Source of the DNA: Salvia splendens
Lineage: Eukaryota > Streptophyta > Magnoliopsida > Lamiales > Lamiaceae
Length of the DNA: 64,000 bases
Direction of reading: 5' to 3'
NCBI RefSeq assembly: GCF_004379255.2
Contig: NC_056036.1
Coordinates: forward strand, 43,363,576-43,427,575
In this document: positions 31,071-42,559 of the stretch, in pieces
Layout: each line of letters begins with the position of its first letter
Position numbering within the stretch: position 1 is the first letter of the stretch
Translations under genes and position numbers: made by a program
The notes under the pieces: generated by a model
Databases searched by the model: none
What the model was told of the DNA's origin: nothing
What the model saw: only the letters and a program-made list of their open reading frames with translations

Positions 31071-31311
31071 TTCTAAGACATGACATGATAAGCTCTAAAT
31101 ATAGTTGGAACAATTACATGAGACCCTATAAGTAAAATAAGAGGATCATATTTTAAAACACTGACCATGGCTGACCATATGAGCGGATGCTGCTTTAATG
31201 TTGTATTGACGCTGAGTGCTGAAACCATACAAGTGTGATGTTTCCAAGCAACCCGACCCGCCCATGTAAGCTCATGTTCATGAAGAATTACTACAACAGG
31301 CTCAATATAAC

Positions 31312-34300
31312 CTGAAAATTAGCTTTTAATCATTCAAAAAAGGAGTGGCTGGGAATTGGCTGAGGTTCATAATGAAATGAAGTTGCTGAGAAAAGATATA
31401 CGAACAAATCACAAATTAGTTGCCTGAATCTTAGAGAAATATAGTCAGGATACTAAGGACCTAAAAGCAAAAACAAAAGATTAAATAGAACCACTGATTA
31501 AACCAAGCAATGGCTACAAGTAAGACTACTTCACAGCAAATCAGAAGAGTCCTCTTATTAGAGGCCTTTGGTGTACCCAAGAAAATTATGAAGTTGAATT
31601 GAGAATTTAATCATTTATTATAAATTGATTACCACTTAGTTGCTGGCGGTCAAGAGTGTCTCACTGAGTTGGAGTTGTTTATAGACTGCACTCTCACTTA
31701 ATTTAATCCACAACCACATTAAATTATAACTTATAAATTTTAACTGAAGAAGGTCAAAATCTGGTTACTACAACCTTAAAGCATAAAACAGATTTTTCTT
31801 TATCACTAGCATCAAATTATCCAGATTAGAGAAGATTTTGACAATTCCACCTACTCAAAGGAAAATATACAGAAAAGATCTATGTCGTAGACTTCCCAAA
31901 CTAGTTTTTTTGCCCTGTAACCAATAAGCTCAACTTAAACTTGAGATAAAAGGAGCGGCAATGATGAGAAAGTCAATAGAACCAAACAACTTGTGATAGT
32001 TGTGAAGGCTCTCCTTACTTGAAATTTTGGATTATTTTTAGCAATAAATCTATGTGACCAAATTTTGTACAATTAAAATTTAATTTATTTAATTTGAAAA
32101 AATACGTTTATTTATGTATTTAATTAAAATATATGGATGCATATATAGTACATGGAAAGTGCATAATATTGTGGTCATATATTTATAATTTGTGTATAAT
32201 TTTTTAATTTTTTGGAACCAAAAATGTAATTAGTGCATATTTTAATTCAAATTTTAAAAACAATAGAAAGGAGATTCAAATATAAAAATTAAAAATGAGG
32301 TTTGAGGCTAATAAGTCTTTTTAACTTGTCTACTTACTATATTTATTATTTTAATATATAATTAGTACATCAAATTATTAATATAACCTTATTTTGATGG
32401 TTAAAATTTGGTTGTTTATCATCACTCTATTTTTAGTGGTATATAATAGTACTAGGAATCATTTGAGAAATTGAAAGTAGTGTCTGTGCCATAATTTCAC
32501 TTGCTTTGGAAGTATTTAGTGATTTGAAGATGGTAAAAATGGAGTCCCAGATCCACTATAGTTAGTTTTATTAAGGTTAAAACAAACAAAAATTAATAGA
32601 GCTATTATGCTTGGAGTGTTAATAGTTTCGGATTTGAGAGAAGCGGACAAACATTAATAACATGCATGCATATCAAGTTGATACTATAAAAGTGCACTTT
32701 TGCAATTATAATAAAATTTTCTACATAGTTGCCTTGTTAATTAAGCTAATTAAAGTTGTTTACCGACAAGGGGAAAAAACGAAAAATAACCAAAATTTAT
32801 TCATTGATAACATAATTACTTCTTTCTCTTTTTCTTTAAAATATACTAATACTAATAAATTTCAATCGATTAAGCTAGCTAATCTTCTTTAGCAGTAATT
32901 GTCAAATCATACCATTGGAGCCACGTTTCAATTTTAATCAACCACTTCATTAATTTTTATGGCCTGATTTTGCCAACAACTTTTATTAACATTGCTTACA
33001 CTTGTCCCACTAATTAATTACACCAATAACAATTAGCTATAAAGCCAATCCATTCAACTGTTCAAGCAATATTTTATTTACATTTACCATTTCTGGTGTA
33101 TTCTAAATCACTAATTATCAACTGAAATACTCAAAGTGGAGATATTGCATACATGAGTGATGGTTAAATGATTGTAGATGTCTTTTTACTTTGCCTAATT
33201 TTCTGTATTTTATAGGAGTATGATTTTGTTTTGTATCAAGTACTTTTTTGTATTTTATAGGAGTGTGATTCATGCACTACTTTATAATATTCATACTTAT
33301 TAAATGATTCAGCTGAACCCATTTGGTAGGATTTAATAAGGTTGATTATATTATTAAGTCCATGAGTTAGTGTATCTATTAAGAACATGTTAGTGTATTT
33401 ATAATATGTATTGCATTAATTGAAAAGTATGTATGATAATTGATATTCGTACAAGCAGAAATAGGAAATAATAGCTGTACACCGATATTAGTTACAGTAT
33501 GGAATGATTGGGGGTAGATTGATAGGTAGTAGAAATAATTTGCTAAATTTGAATTTCATGGCACATTCCTTTCTTTTTCGAAAGGAACTAACAATCTACT
33601 ATTACAATTTCAATTTTAAATTGAGTTCGTCTATTTGATCATATTATGGAAAATTATAAAATATTTTTATCTCTCTAGCATTTAAAACGCTCTATCATTT
33701 TATTCAATAAATTGCATCATGATCTAATGTGACCAAGTAGCTATTCATTGTAAATTCCAAATTCCATAATTTGATCATAGGCTTCATATCATAGTAGTCA
33801 CTCATAATAGGAATATTTATTTAGTTAATGAGTGAAATAATAAAGTATAAATAAATACAAATGGAAAAATCATGTTTTAAATATTAAAATATATACTTTA
33901 CCCGTCCAAGTAAGTTAATTAACTCAACTTTGTAGTAAAAATAAACTTTTACTAGTACTGTATTATCTTTCTCTATTACTTTATGTATCTCTTATTTTTA
34001 TTACATTTCCTTTACTAAACATCTGACACGAATGGAATAATATTTCATTTTTATGGTATTCCACTATGTCTATATGAGTAAATTTTTGTCCCAAATACTC
34101 GTAAATTAAATGCGTTCCACGTAACCAGTGTTAACCAAATAGTCAATCTGATTGGCTGATATCAAGTGGGCCCACTACATTGACGAATTTCCAACTTTCT
34201 TCCGTTGATTCCCACACGCGCCATAACTAGCACGTGGTACTAGAAAAAGTAGTACTATAATTTCGTCAGAAAACAAGAATAAAATAAAAACAAAAATAAA
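31312..34300. other. AT-rich spacer
   Basis: No further CPSF160 exons and no other gene recognised. Bases 33315-33440 repeat the segment seen at 12.7 and 26.9 kb (ggtaggatttaataaggttg). One possible degraded MITE pair lies at about 33898-34035 (acccgtccaag / acacgaatggaataat). Confidence 0.45.
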
Positions 34301-34319
34301 ATAAATTCCCCATTTTGAT

Positions 34320-34674
34320 TTTTCTTCTTCTTCTTCTTCTCCTCCTTCTCCACACCACTTTTCCTCAAGTCAAGAACAGAACACTGAACACTGAACACCT
34401 CACTCACTCTCTCCCCCTATCTACAATACATACCCAAATTTTGATTTCGCAGCCTCTGTTTTGCGATATGTTCACCTGAGCAATTCTTCGAACATCTCAC
34501 CCTCAAAATTCCACCACTTATTTTCCGGCTAAAAAACGCGGCGGAACTCTTAAATGAACTCATACTTGATCACTTGCGAAATATCAAGCTCGAAATGCCG
34601 AAGCAACAGTCATAACTCATAAACCAAAAAGCTCCGATTTTCACGGAATCCGGCACCCTTTTCCCGGAACAGAA
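34320..34674 (+). promoter_or_regulatory. 5' leader region of the hAT-derived gene
   Basis: Pyrimidine-rich run (tcttcttcttcttcttctcc, 34322-34350) and CT-rich sequence typical of plant 5' UTRs. No obvious uORF conflicts with the start. Confidence 0.35.
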
Positions 34675-36819
34675 ATGTCCAACGCAAACCCATCTCCACC
34701 GGAGGCGCCTGAAGACGCGCTGAACAAGCGCTACGCGAGGCTGCTGTCGCTCCGTACGAAGGCGGTGGATGGGAAAGGAGCTTGGTACTGGGCTCATTTC
34801 GATCCCATCCTGATCAGAAATCCCGACACCAACCTCCCCAAATCAGTGAAGCTCAAGTGCACCCTCTGCGACGCCGCATTCTCCGCTTCAAACCCTTCAA
34901 GAACCGCTTCCGAGCATCTCAAGAGAGGAGCTTGCCCCAATTTCACCTCGATGCTGAAGCCGATCACGCAATTGCCCCCTCTCGCATCCCCCTCCTCGCA
35001 GTCGAATCACCGCAAGCGCGCTTCCTTGGACGTGTCTCCGATAAGCATGTTTGATTCTTCTCGATTCGCCGCCAGTTCAATGACTCCAAAGCCGCCGATT
35101 TTGTCCGGTGGGAAAGACGATTTGAGGCCACTGGCAATGCTGGAGGAGAGTGTGAAGAAGCTCAAGAGCCCCAATTCCCCTCCATCTTATGTATTGAGGA
35201 AAGAGCAAGTTGATGCAGCCTTTGATCTCTTAGCTGACTGGTACTACGAGGTATGTGGGTCTGTGGCATTTTCGAGCCTCGAGCATTCCAAGTTCGCGGC
35301 TTTTCTAAGGCAAGTCGGCTTGCCTGAAGTGTCAAAGAGGGAGCTTCTATGCTCGAGGCTTGATTCCAAGTTCGAGGAAGCTAGAAGAGCGTCCGAAGCA
35401 AGAATCCGGGATGCAGCTTTCTTTCAGATTGCTTCTGATGGATGGAATATCATTGAAAGGGGGAACAAGAGCCTGGTTAAGTTTATGGTTAACCTTCCTA
35501 ATGGAACCAGAGTTTTCCAAAAGGCGGTGTACTCGAATGGCGGGGCAGTGGAGGAGGTATTGTGGGAGACGGTTGGAGAGATTTGTGGTGACAATGCACA
35601 GAGATGTGTAGGCATTATCGCAGATAGGTATAAAGGGAAGGCATTGAAAAGGTTAGAACTTCAGAATACTTGGATGGTTAATTTATCTTGTCAGATTCAT
35701 GGATTCTGTAGTTTGATCAAGGACTTCAATAGGGAACTTCCACTATTTGGGAGTGTAGCTGAAAATTGTCTGAAAATCGCGAATTTGATCAACTCTCAAC
35801 CGAGGGTTAGAAGTTCTTTCCTCAAGTTTAGGTTGCAAGGGTTTGAAGTTCCTACCTTTATTACAGTGCCCTTTCCTAAACGTGACATTTCTAAGAATTA
35901 TGGTCCTTTTGTTGCAATGTTGGAAGATATACTAACTTGTTCACAAATTCTTCATTTAGTTGTGTTAGATGATGCATTTAAATCTGTTTGTGTCGAGGAT
36001 ATTGCTGCTGTAGAAGTGGCTGATCTTGTTCAAGATGTTGGGTTTTGGAGTAATGTGGAGGCTGTTCATTCGTTGATAAAGTTGGTAATGTCGATGGCTG
36101 AGGAGGTTGAGGCGGATAGGCCTTTAGTCGGGCAATGCCTTCCTCTTTGGGGGGAGATGAGGTCCAAAATCAAGGAGTTGTGCACCAAGTACAATTTGGC
36201 TGAGGGGCCCGTTGAGAGGGTAGTCGAGAGGCGGTTTAGGAAAAACTATCACCCGGCATGGTCAGCCGCCTTCATTCTTGATCCACAGTATTTGGTCAGG
36301 GATGCCTGTGGGAAGTACCTCCCCCCTTTCAAGTGCTTGTCGCACGAGCAAGAGAAGGACGTTGACAAGCTCGTCACCCGCCTCGTTGCAGGGGAGGAGG
36401 CTCATATCGCATTGATGGAGCTTATGAAGTGGAGATCAGAAGGTTTGGACCCGCTGTATGCTCAGGCAGTTCAGCTGAAGCAGCAGGATCCCGTTACAGG
36501 GAAGATGAAGATGGCTAATCCGCAGAGCAGTAGGCTTGTGTGGGAAACTTGCCTAAAAGAATTCAAATCACTTAGTAAAGTTGCAGTGAGGCTTCTTTTC
36601 CTTCAGGCAACCTCAGGTGGGAACAAGTGTGATTGGTCATTCACGAGATTATTTCGAGGGCAGGGAGTAGGGTTTGACAAGGTACAGAAGCTCGTGTTCG
36701 TTGCAGCCCACACAAAGCTCGAGAGACAAGATTTCTCCAGTGTAGAGGAGAATGATGCAGTGCTTCTTAGAAACATTAATGGTGAGGATGAAATGCTTAA
36801 TGAGGCACCATCAATATAA
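34675..36819 (+). CDS. Domesticated hAT-type protein, BED zinc finger and DUF659
   Basis: A single-exon 714-residue protein resembling Arabidopsis At1g12380/At1g62870. The N-terminal BED-like zinc finger has C62, C65, H81 and C87 (KCTLCDAAF, SEHLKRGAC). A Ser/Pro linker follows, then the DUF659-type domain from about 185 (DAAFDLLADWYYEVCGS, ARIRDAAFFQIASDGW, RCVGIIADRYKGKALK). The C-terminal part (about 560-690) resembles the hAT dimerisation region but is diverged. Such plant genes are single-copy, lack terminal repeats and are thought to be host genes made from transposases; their DNA targets are poorly known. No terminal inverted repeats were seen around this gene. The frame is complete and undisturbed. 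Confidence 0.85.
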   Translation: MSNANPSPPEAPEDALNKRYARLLSLRTKAVDGKGAWYWAHFDPILIRNPDTNLPKSVKLKCTLCDAAFSASNPSRTASEHLKRGACPNFTSMLKPITQLPPLASPSSQSNHRKRASLDVSPISMFDSSRFAASSMTPKPPILSGGKDDLRPLAMLEESVKKLKSPNSPPSYVLRKEQVDAAFDLLADWYYEVCGSVAFSSLEHSKFAAFLRQVGLPEVSKRELLCSRLDSKFEEARRASEARIRDAAFFQIASDGWNIIERGNKSLVKFMVNLPNGTRVFQKAVYSNGGAVEEVLWETVGEICGDNAQRCVGIIADRYKGKALKRLELQNTWMVNLSCQIHGFCSLIKDFNRELPLFGSVAENCLKIANLINSQPRVRSSFLKFRLQGFEVPTFITVPFPKRDISKNYGPFVAMLEDILTCSQILHLVVLDDAFKSVCVEDIAAVEVADLVQDVGFWSNVEAVHSLIKLVMSMAEEVEADRPLVGQCLPLWGEMRSKIKELCTKYNLAEGPVERVVERRFRKNYHPAWSAAFILDPQYLVRDACGKYLPPFKCLSHEQEKDVDKLVTRLVAGEEAHIALMELMKWRSEGLDPLYAQAVQLKQQDPVTGKMKMANPQSSRLVWETCLKEFKSLSKVAVRLLFLQATSGGNKCDWSFTRLFRGQGVGFDKVQKLVFVAAHTKLERQDFSSVEENDAVLLRNINGEDEMLNEAPSI

Positions 36820-38240
36820 CTTCTTGTTGTTGTTGTTTGGTTAACTACCTAGAATTATTGGTGTAGCATTTGTTGATTTGTTTATTTATTTTCCCCATTT
36901 TCTCAATCAGTTTAGTGAAGGATAGATAATACATTATTGCAAGAAATTGCTAAATGGACCATCTCTTTGTTCTTATTTGGTGTGTACAGAGGAAAATTTT
37001 ATTCTTCTAGCTTCTGTTTTTTAATCAGAAATAGAGAGGGAAACATCAATCTTTTGTAGCATATATATGATCATTATGAATAGTGAAGGCTCTTAAATTG
37101 CAAAAAGGGTAAAAATGCGTTTGGGGCTCGTTTGATGTATGTGGGTTTAATCCAAACGCGTTTCTACTGTTTTTGCAATATGTTAAGAAAAAGGTTCCCA
37201 TTTTCAGAAAAACCCGAATATCGAATGCCAAATAGCTTCATGTCTGTTGTCAAAATTACAGTTATGCTGTAATATACTCTGGTTATGTTTCATGCTGCAT
37301 ATGATTCTTACATGGTATGTTGTCATTATTGATCTTCTAATTTCATGCTTGCTGTTTACTTCCAATGGACTTGTAACATATTTATAAATATTCTCACTTT
37401 CCCCATTATACATAATCTGTTTAAGAATTCACTGTTTAAGAATTCATGTTATCCAAATTGAAGACATCTATTGACAGACTCGGCTGAACACTTTGATCTC
37501 AATATACATCTCAGGCCAGACGCGTTCAAGTTAAAAGGGTTGAAAAACACAATCTTCCTTGCAAGAAGAGAGCAGTGGATACGAGGGAGTAAGAGGCTTC
37601 TACTCTTATCCTCTTTCTGTTAAAGTTACACAATGTGAATGATTGTAGAAAACGCGTTAAGGGGTGTCATGAACGCAACCCGTCCCACGTATGAAATGGA
37701 CGTTGCAACGAGATTGTGAACTGGTTGCCGAGGCAGGACAAGTGTAGGGTGTGCTGGTGAGAATCATGATTTTATGCATTGTTGCATCAATTTGTTTGTG
37801 CACATGGAATACTTAGGAAATGGATGCTCAATTTGTGCAGGCATCACGGCATGTGTCAAGTAAAAGGTTGTAATCAGATAAAGATGTTGATGATTGCCCA
37901 TAAAAGACTCCAAGATGAAATTGTACAATGTAATGGTAGCAAAAGTTGGAGAGAGAGTGCAGAGATTGCATATGGGATCTCTTGAAAATGAGATTATCCC
38001 ATTCCACAATTATAGTTGTAAAGCTGAGATTGTCCTTCTCTTTATGCACTCCATCAACCCCTCCAATACTTGTCAATACATTCCAACATACTCTCTATGT
38101 ACATGTAACACATATGATGTTGGTATATTGCTAGTCTCAGTGTAGGAGGGCAACTTTCTCAAAAAATATGGACTTCGGACCATTTCTCGTTTTACGTGTT
38201 ATTAAAACATGCCGTGCAGGTGATGTGTAATTTTCGAGCT
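36820..38240. other. Spacer downstream of the hAT-derived gene
   Basis: 3' UTR expected in the first few hundred bases. The rest contains only short frames on both strands (for example about 37779-38145) with no motif. Nothing recognised. Confidence 0.4.
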
Positions 38241-39460
38241 TTTATATTAATGGATTATTAACACACAAGTTTAATAAAATAGCTCTAATATTACAATCTA
38301 TCTGCAAGAGTACAGAGTCGACTGTAGTACTTCGAGTGTCGAACCACAGGGATGCGTAGGTTATTTAACAAGAATTGACAAAATTAATAAACTAAATTTA
38401 CAAACTAAGGTACGAAAATGGAGAAAGATGTCACTCCAAGTTGCTCACGAGGCTTGTATTATTCTACACCTTTAACAATGAAACATACGAAGGGATTAAA
38501 ACATCAACCTAATCGCGTGCACTGAACATGTTTGCGACGTATAATTCACAATCAGCTGAACACTTGTTCCATGAATTAATTTTCAATGATATTAAATTCC
38601 TGCGGAAGCGCGGGAATAAAAGATCATCTACTATAGTCACCTACTTAATCCACTATCAAATTATCCTATGAACAATTCTAATTCGATAGCAATCCAACAA
38701 TCAATCATTCCTAAACTATGTTAAAGAGACAATAGCAGAGGAATTAACATCACTACGTTATTAGCCAAAAACATAGTGAATAAATATTGAGCACATTGTT
38801 GGACACAAACATATGAAATCAATGGTGTGAAAACATCCATACAAGCCTAGATTACAACTTGGAGCAACAAAAGAAGCTTAGCCTAAACACATGGTGAATT
38901 TGCAATTAAAACCGTAGGATTCAAGCTCTTGATGAGTGGAGTTGGGATTTGGAGTCGGATCGTCGGAAAGTAGGCCGGACCTTCCTGAAATCGCCCCCCC
39001 CCAAGTCAACTCCCCTTTTTCAATTTTTGTTCAATAATCAATGCTCCCTTCACGTCACACTCCTTCCCCCCTGCCACCTTCTGCCTTTTTCTCCTTTTCT
39101 TTTTCCAACCCCCTGACACCTTTTTCCCTTCCTTCTTTTTCGTCCACTCCTAGGGAAAAGAAACTGCTGTATAAACCGCAAATCTGCAGTTCAAATAACT
39201 ACCCGGCCGGGTATATTTTACAGCTGAAAATTCACCCGGCCGGGTACCTCATTTTGACCACTTTCTGGAATTTTCGTGTTCTAAACATCACACCCGGCCG
39301 GGTGAATTATTAGACATAAAATACACCCGGCCGGGTGGCCAATTTTGAGAGCTTTCTGGACAGCTTTTTCACACTCCGAGCTTCATTCTTTGTTTCACCA
39401 TTTATTCCTCTTCCTACACCACAAAACATACTTTTGCAAGCATCAAACTATATAAATCAT
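38241..39460. mobile_element. Probable non-coding retroelement remnant
   Basis: Contains gtcgactgtagtacttcgag followed by tgtcgaaccacagggatg, a sequence style I recognise from abundant plant non-coding retroelement remnants. Ends and target duplication were not found. The stretch 39201-39336 holds four palindromes (separate entry). Confidence 0.35.
39201..39336. repeat. Four copies of the palindrome ACCCGGCCGGGT
   Basis: Perfect 12-bp palindromes at 39201-39212, 39234-39245, 39292-39303 and 39325-39336. Spacings of 33, 58 and 33 bp show that a 91-bp unit holding two palindromes was duplicated. The sequence between them is diverged but alignable (ctttctgga shared). Confidence 0.95.
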
Positions 39461-40246
39461 GTAAAGTTAGGGGAATAAAAATGTACAATTTGATTCACAT
39501 CAGCAGGTGAATTGGTTTTGGTTTGTAACATTTGCTCCTTAATGGCAAGTTTATACCTTGCACTATTTCAAAAGCTTATGAAGTAATATGAGAAGTCATT
39601 TAGTCTATAAAACCTACATATATTGCTTATAGAACCGATGTGGGACAAGTCTCATACCTTGCACTGGTTCAAGTCCGTATCATTCCATTATCTTTAAGGA
39701 TAAGCCTCGTAACAATCTATTGCTCATATAACAATGTGAGACAAGTCTAATATCCTGCATTGATTTCAATTCGTAGCATTCGACCCTCTTTGAGAACATG
39801 TCTCAGACCTTGTACTGGTTTCAGTCTATAATATTCGAACCTTGTTGGTCACAATCCGTACTACCAAACCACCACTTTGAGTTGACTTTGATACCATCAT
39901 TACAAACTAGCGTAAGAGAATACATCTAAAAAAACTAGCCTATTAAGTGAAAGAGTCTTATACAACAGATATGAAGCAAGTCCTGTACATTGCACTAGTT
40001 CAGTCCATGAAATTAGTCATATTTTATTGATTATGATGGCTCATTAGTATTATTATCATTATCAAGTGAGTGATAAAAATTGTAATGGCTAAACCCTAGT
40101 CCCTCCTAATTCTTGCTTTGCCTTATAGTGTAGGTAAGGACTGCTCACATTGACTACTCACCAAACTTTAAAAGGAGAAAAGCCCTTTTCAATTGTATGG
40201 AATATGGGTATTGATTTAGGTCGTGTTACATGTTAACAATATAGGA
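39461..40246. repeat. Degenerate repeats with 'gtgggacaagtct' motif
   Basis: Several diverged units carrying variants of gatgtgggacaagtct, catacctTGCActggttcaa and agtccgtatcatt (about 39630, 39735, 39790 and 39965). No coding sequence. Confidence 0.5.
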
Positions 40247-40441
40247 GGTGTTCGGTTTGCAAGATTGTACCCGTGATTAAATTTGTAGTGTATTTGGTTC
40301 ATGAGATTCAACCTCATAACTCAATCCTAGATGGATAATCATGAGATAATTAGTCATGGCTAACCCCCTATGACTAAAATAATCTCACAATTCAATCCTA
40401 AATTGTATCGTGGTATTATTTTATCTTGCAAACCGAACACC
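40247..40441. mobile_element. MITE with 19-bp perfect terminal inverted repeats
   Basis: Both ends read ggtgttcggtttgcaagat inwards, perfectly, over a 195-bp element. The terminal sequence resembles Tourist-type (Harbinger-related) MITEs. The target duplication is unclear. Confidence 0.8.
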
Positions 40442-41678
40442 ACCGTAAGAGATATAATCATTACTATAGTACACAACAAATTTCACTTTTTTCTCTTGGA
40501 CTTTGTGATTGATCATCTCTTCTCAGTCCCATTCACATTTGTAAGAATTCCTCTAGGTAAAATTCAAGAATTGACAGTGATGGTATAATCATGGCAATTA
40601 TGTGTAGGCAATAAATAAGTTATTTATTGGTGTAAGATTGGAAAAAGGTAGAAAATTATGGGACTGATGGACTGATACTGTGTCTACCACAAAATTCAGT
40701 GAATTATTATTTTTTAGATCAACCAATTATTACACATATTTATCATTTAATTTTAATTATGTGGGTGCCTCCTTTTTAGCTGTAAAATTTCCTAGCACAA
40801 TTCTAACCACCTTTGTTAACTTGCTTCACTCATTTACTTTCTTTCTTCCTTCCTTCTTTTAAAGTTTCATTATTATAGATATGTTTCTTTCATGTCTTCA
40901 CAACCATTAATGCTAAGGTTGTCTAAGCCAAGCCCCAAGATTCTTCTGTAATCTTTGTTTACCTCTCTCTCTTTCACACACACACACACTGATTGTTGTG
41001 TTGGGACCATTCATCTTTTGCAAATTGGTTTCCATTTTGAGGATCGGGGTATTGATGAGGTCCACAATTTTTTAGGGAAGAAGGAAGTGTAGAGAAAAGT
41101 ATGAAATCTATAGCATAGATTTGGGGAAATGTTAAATAGAGCAGACGAACACTAGATTGCAGTCACTCAAGTTGAAAGAATTGCCTTGGACATAGGGAAT
41201 TTATTTAAAGCATATAAGATTCTTCGAAAAATGTACAATACCCGTTATACTAATACGATACTACTCACTTTGCCATTGACATGCGACCAAAGATGTGAGG
41301 GTGGTGGATACACAATACACATACTCCTTTGGAAATTTACAACTAGATAAGAAATTACTCGAGATTGAAAAAGGGCCAAGTGTATGACGCCGTAAACGGT
41401 TATTTGATGATCCATTTCATAAGTCGTGGGATAAAATTATGCTTCCAACATTGTAATGTATATATTGTAGTATTTGCCTAATTTTTTACGTATATTTATC
41501 TAGGTCATTAATTTAAGAATTACTTATAATAAAAGTATTTGAAGTAACACAACAAATTAAAATTCAATTTTATATAATTCATGAAATTAATTACCTTAAA
41601 ATAACTTTTAATGTATTAGAATCATTAAATAAAAATAAACTTTATTCTGAAATAGTGCATCATGGTGAATTGCAAAAA
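40442..41678. other. Spacer
   Basis: AT-rich; a (CA)n run at about 40977-40990. No gene recognised. Confidence 0.4.
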
Positions 41679-41922
41679 GTATCCCATCTGTCCATCATTT
41701 AAAGAATCATTTTTTTCATATTCAGTTATTCATGATTTATAGAATCGTTTCCTTTATTTCATTTTTAATATCAGACCCCACATTTCACTAATTTTTTGTA
41801 CTCACAATTCAATGAGTTCCACATTTCACTCACTTTCTCCTTTTACTTTTATTTACAAAAATAATTTTTTAAAACTCGTGTCGAGTCAAAATGACTCTTT
41901 AAATTGTGGACGAATTTAGAGG
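41679..41922. mobile_element. Stowaway-like MITE (degraded)
   Basis: Left gtatcccatctgtccatcat/tttaaagaatc pairs with right gactctttaaattgtggacg. Immediately upstream of the CML gene promoter. Confidence 0.5.
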
Positions 41923-41974
41923 CCCAAGAATGATGAAACCCATTTATCACAGCCCACATATAACTTACGGCCCA
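41921..41974 (+). promoter_or_regulatory. Site II-type motifs upstream of CML13/14
   Basis: GGCCCA at 41921-41926, AGCCCA at 41951-41956 and GGCCCA at 41969-41974. These are reverse-orientation TGGGCY boxes common in plant housekeeping and growth-related promoters. Seen directly; function inferred. Confidence 0.45.
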
Positions 41975-42121
41975 AATTAATATTGAAAATTACCCGAAAC
42001 AACCCCACAGATTTCCATATTACCATTCTTACCCTCCTTCAACAAAATCACATTTCTCTCTCGAAAAGTAGAAAACAATAAGGAATTGGCAACCGCAGAA
42101 GAGAAGAAGAGATCACGCAAA

Positions 42122-42559
42122 ATGGGGCTCACCGACGATCAGGTATCATCGATGAAGGAGGCGTTCAATCTTTTCGACGCAGACAGCGACGGAAAAATCG
42201 CGCCATCGGAGCTCGGAATCCTGATGCGTTCCCTCGGCGGCAACCCTACGCAGGCGCAGCTGAAAGCCATAATCGCCGAGGAGAAGCTCACCGCGCCGTT
42301 CGATTTCCAGAGGTTCCTCGATCTCATGGGGAAGCACTTGAAGGCGGAGCCGTTCGACAAGCTGCTCCGCGACGCGTTCCAGGTGCTCGACAAGGAGGGG
42401 ACCGGCTTCATCGTGGTGAAGGAGCTCAGGCACATCCTCACCAGCATCGGCGAGAAACTGGAGCCCGCGGAGTTCGACGAGTGGATCCGAGAGGTCGACG
42501 TCGGATCCGATGGCAAGATCAAATACGAGGATTTCATCGCGCGCATGGTCGCGAAATGA
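42122..42559 (+). CDS. CML13/14: Calmodulin-like protein CML13/CML14 type
   Basis: A single-exon 145-residue EF-hand protein. ATG at 42122 gives [20 protein letters not shown]; in-frame sequence upstream lacks an ATG. EF-hand 1 (residues 19-30, [12 protein letters not shown]) is canonical. The second, third ([12 protein letters not shown]) and fourth ([12 protein letters not shown]) loops are degenerate, as in CML13/14. Near-identity is recognised in [30 protein letters not shown] and [12 protein letters not shown]. Family members bind IQ motifs of myosins, CAMTAs and IQD proteins, and some do not sense Ca2+ classically. Codon use is GC-rich compared with the surrounding spacer. Confidence 0.92.
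   Translation: MGLTDDQVSSMKEAFNLFDADSDGKIAPSELGILMRSLGGNPTQAQLKAIIAEEKLTAPFDFQRFLDLMGKHLKAEPFDKLLRDAFQVLDKEGTGFIVVKELRHILTSIGEKLEPAEFDEWIREVDVGSDGKIKYEDFIARMVAK

Larger units (their letters stand above)
27712..31311 (-). pseudogene. CPSF160: Internally deleted CPSF160 copy (exon 5 plus terminal exons)
   Basis: Minus-strand pieces in order. Exon 5-like 31311-31166 (GYIEPVVVILHEHELTWAGR, WKHHTC, NTTLKQHP) is followed directly by the penultimate exon 30687-30308 (IFYYAPKVSESWKGQKLLSR, SDKTNRVALLFGTL, FRRLQSLQKKLVDSV) and the last exon 30229-30131 (FEMLALEDQLEIANQIGTT). The family's end, with TSFL and the stop (27712-27714), follows at 27732-27712. The middle of the protein, roughly a thousand residues, is absent and so are exons 1-4. 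A 2.4 kb LTR element splits the last exon inside an Ala codon six codons before the stop. The remaining exons keep their frame and splice sites. It cannot encode a complete factor. Confidence 0.88.

Noticed and set aside
152..31311. One continuous CPSF160 gene across the window
   Set aside because: Both parts are on the minus strand, but the C-terminal part lies upstream (higher coordinates) of the N-terminal part, so the order is wrong for one gene.
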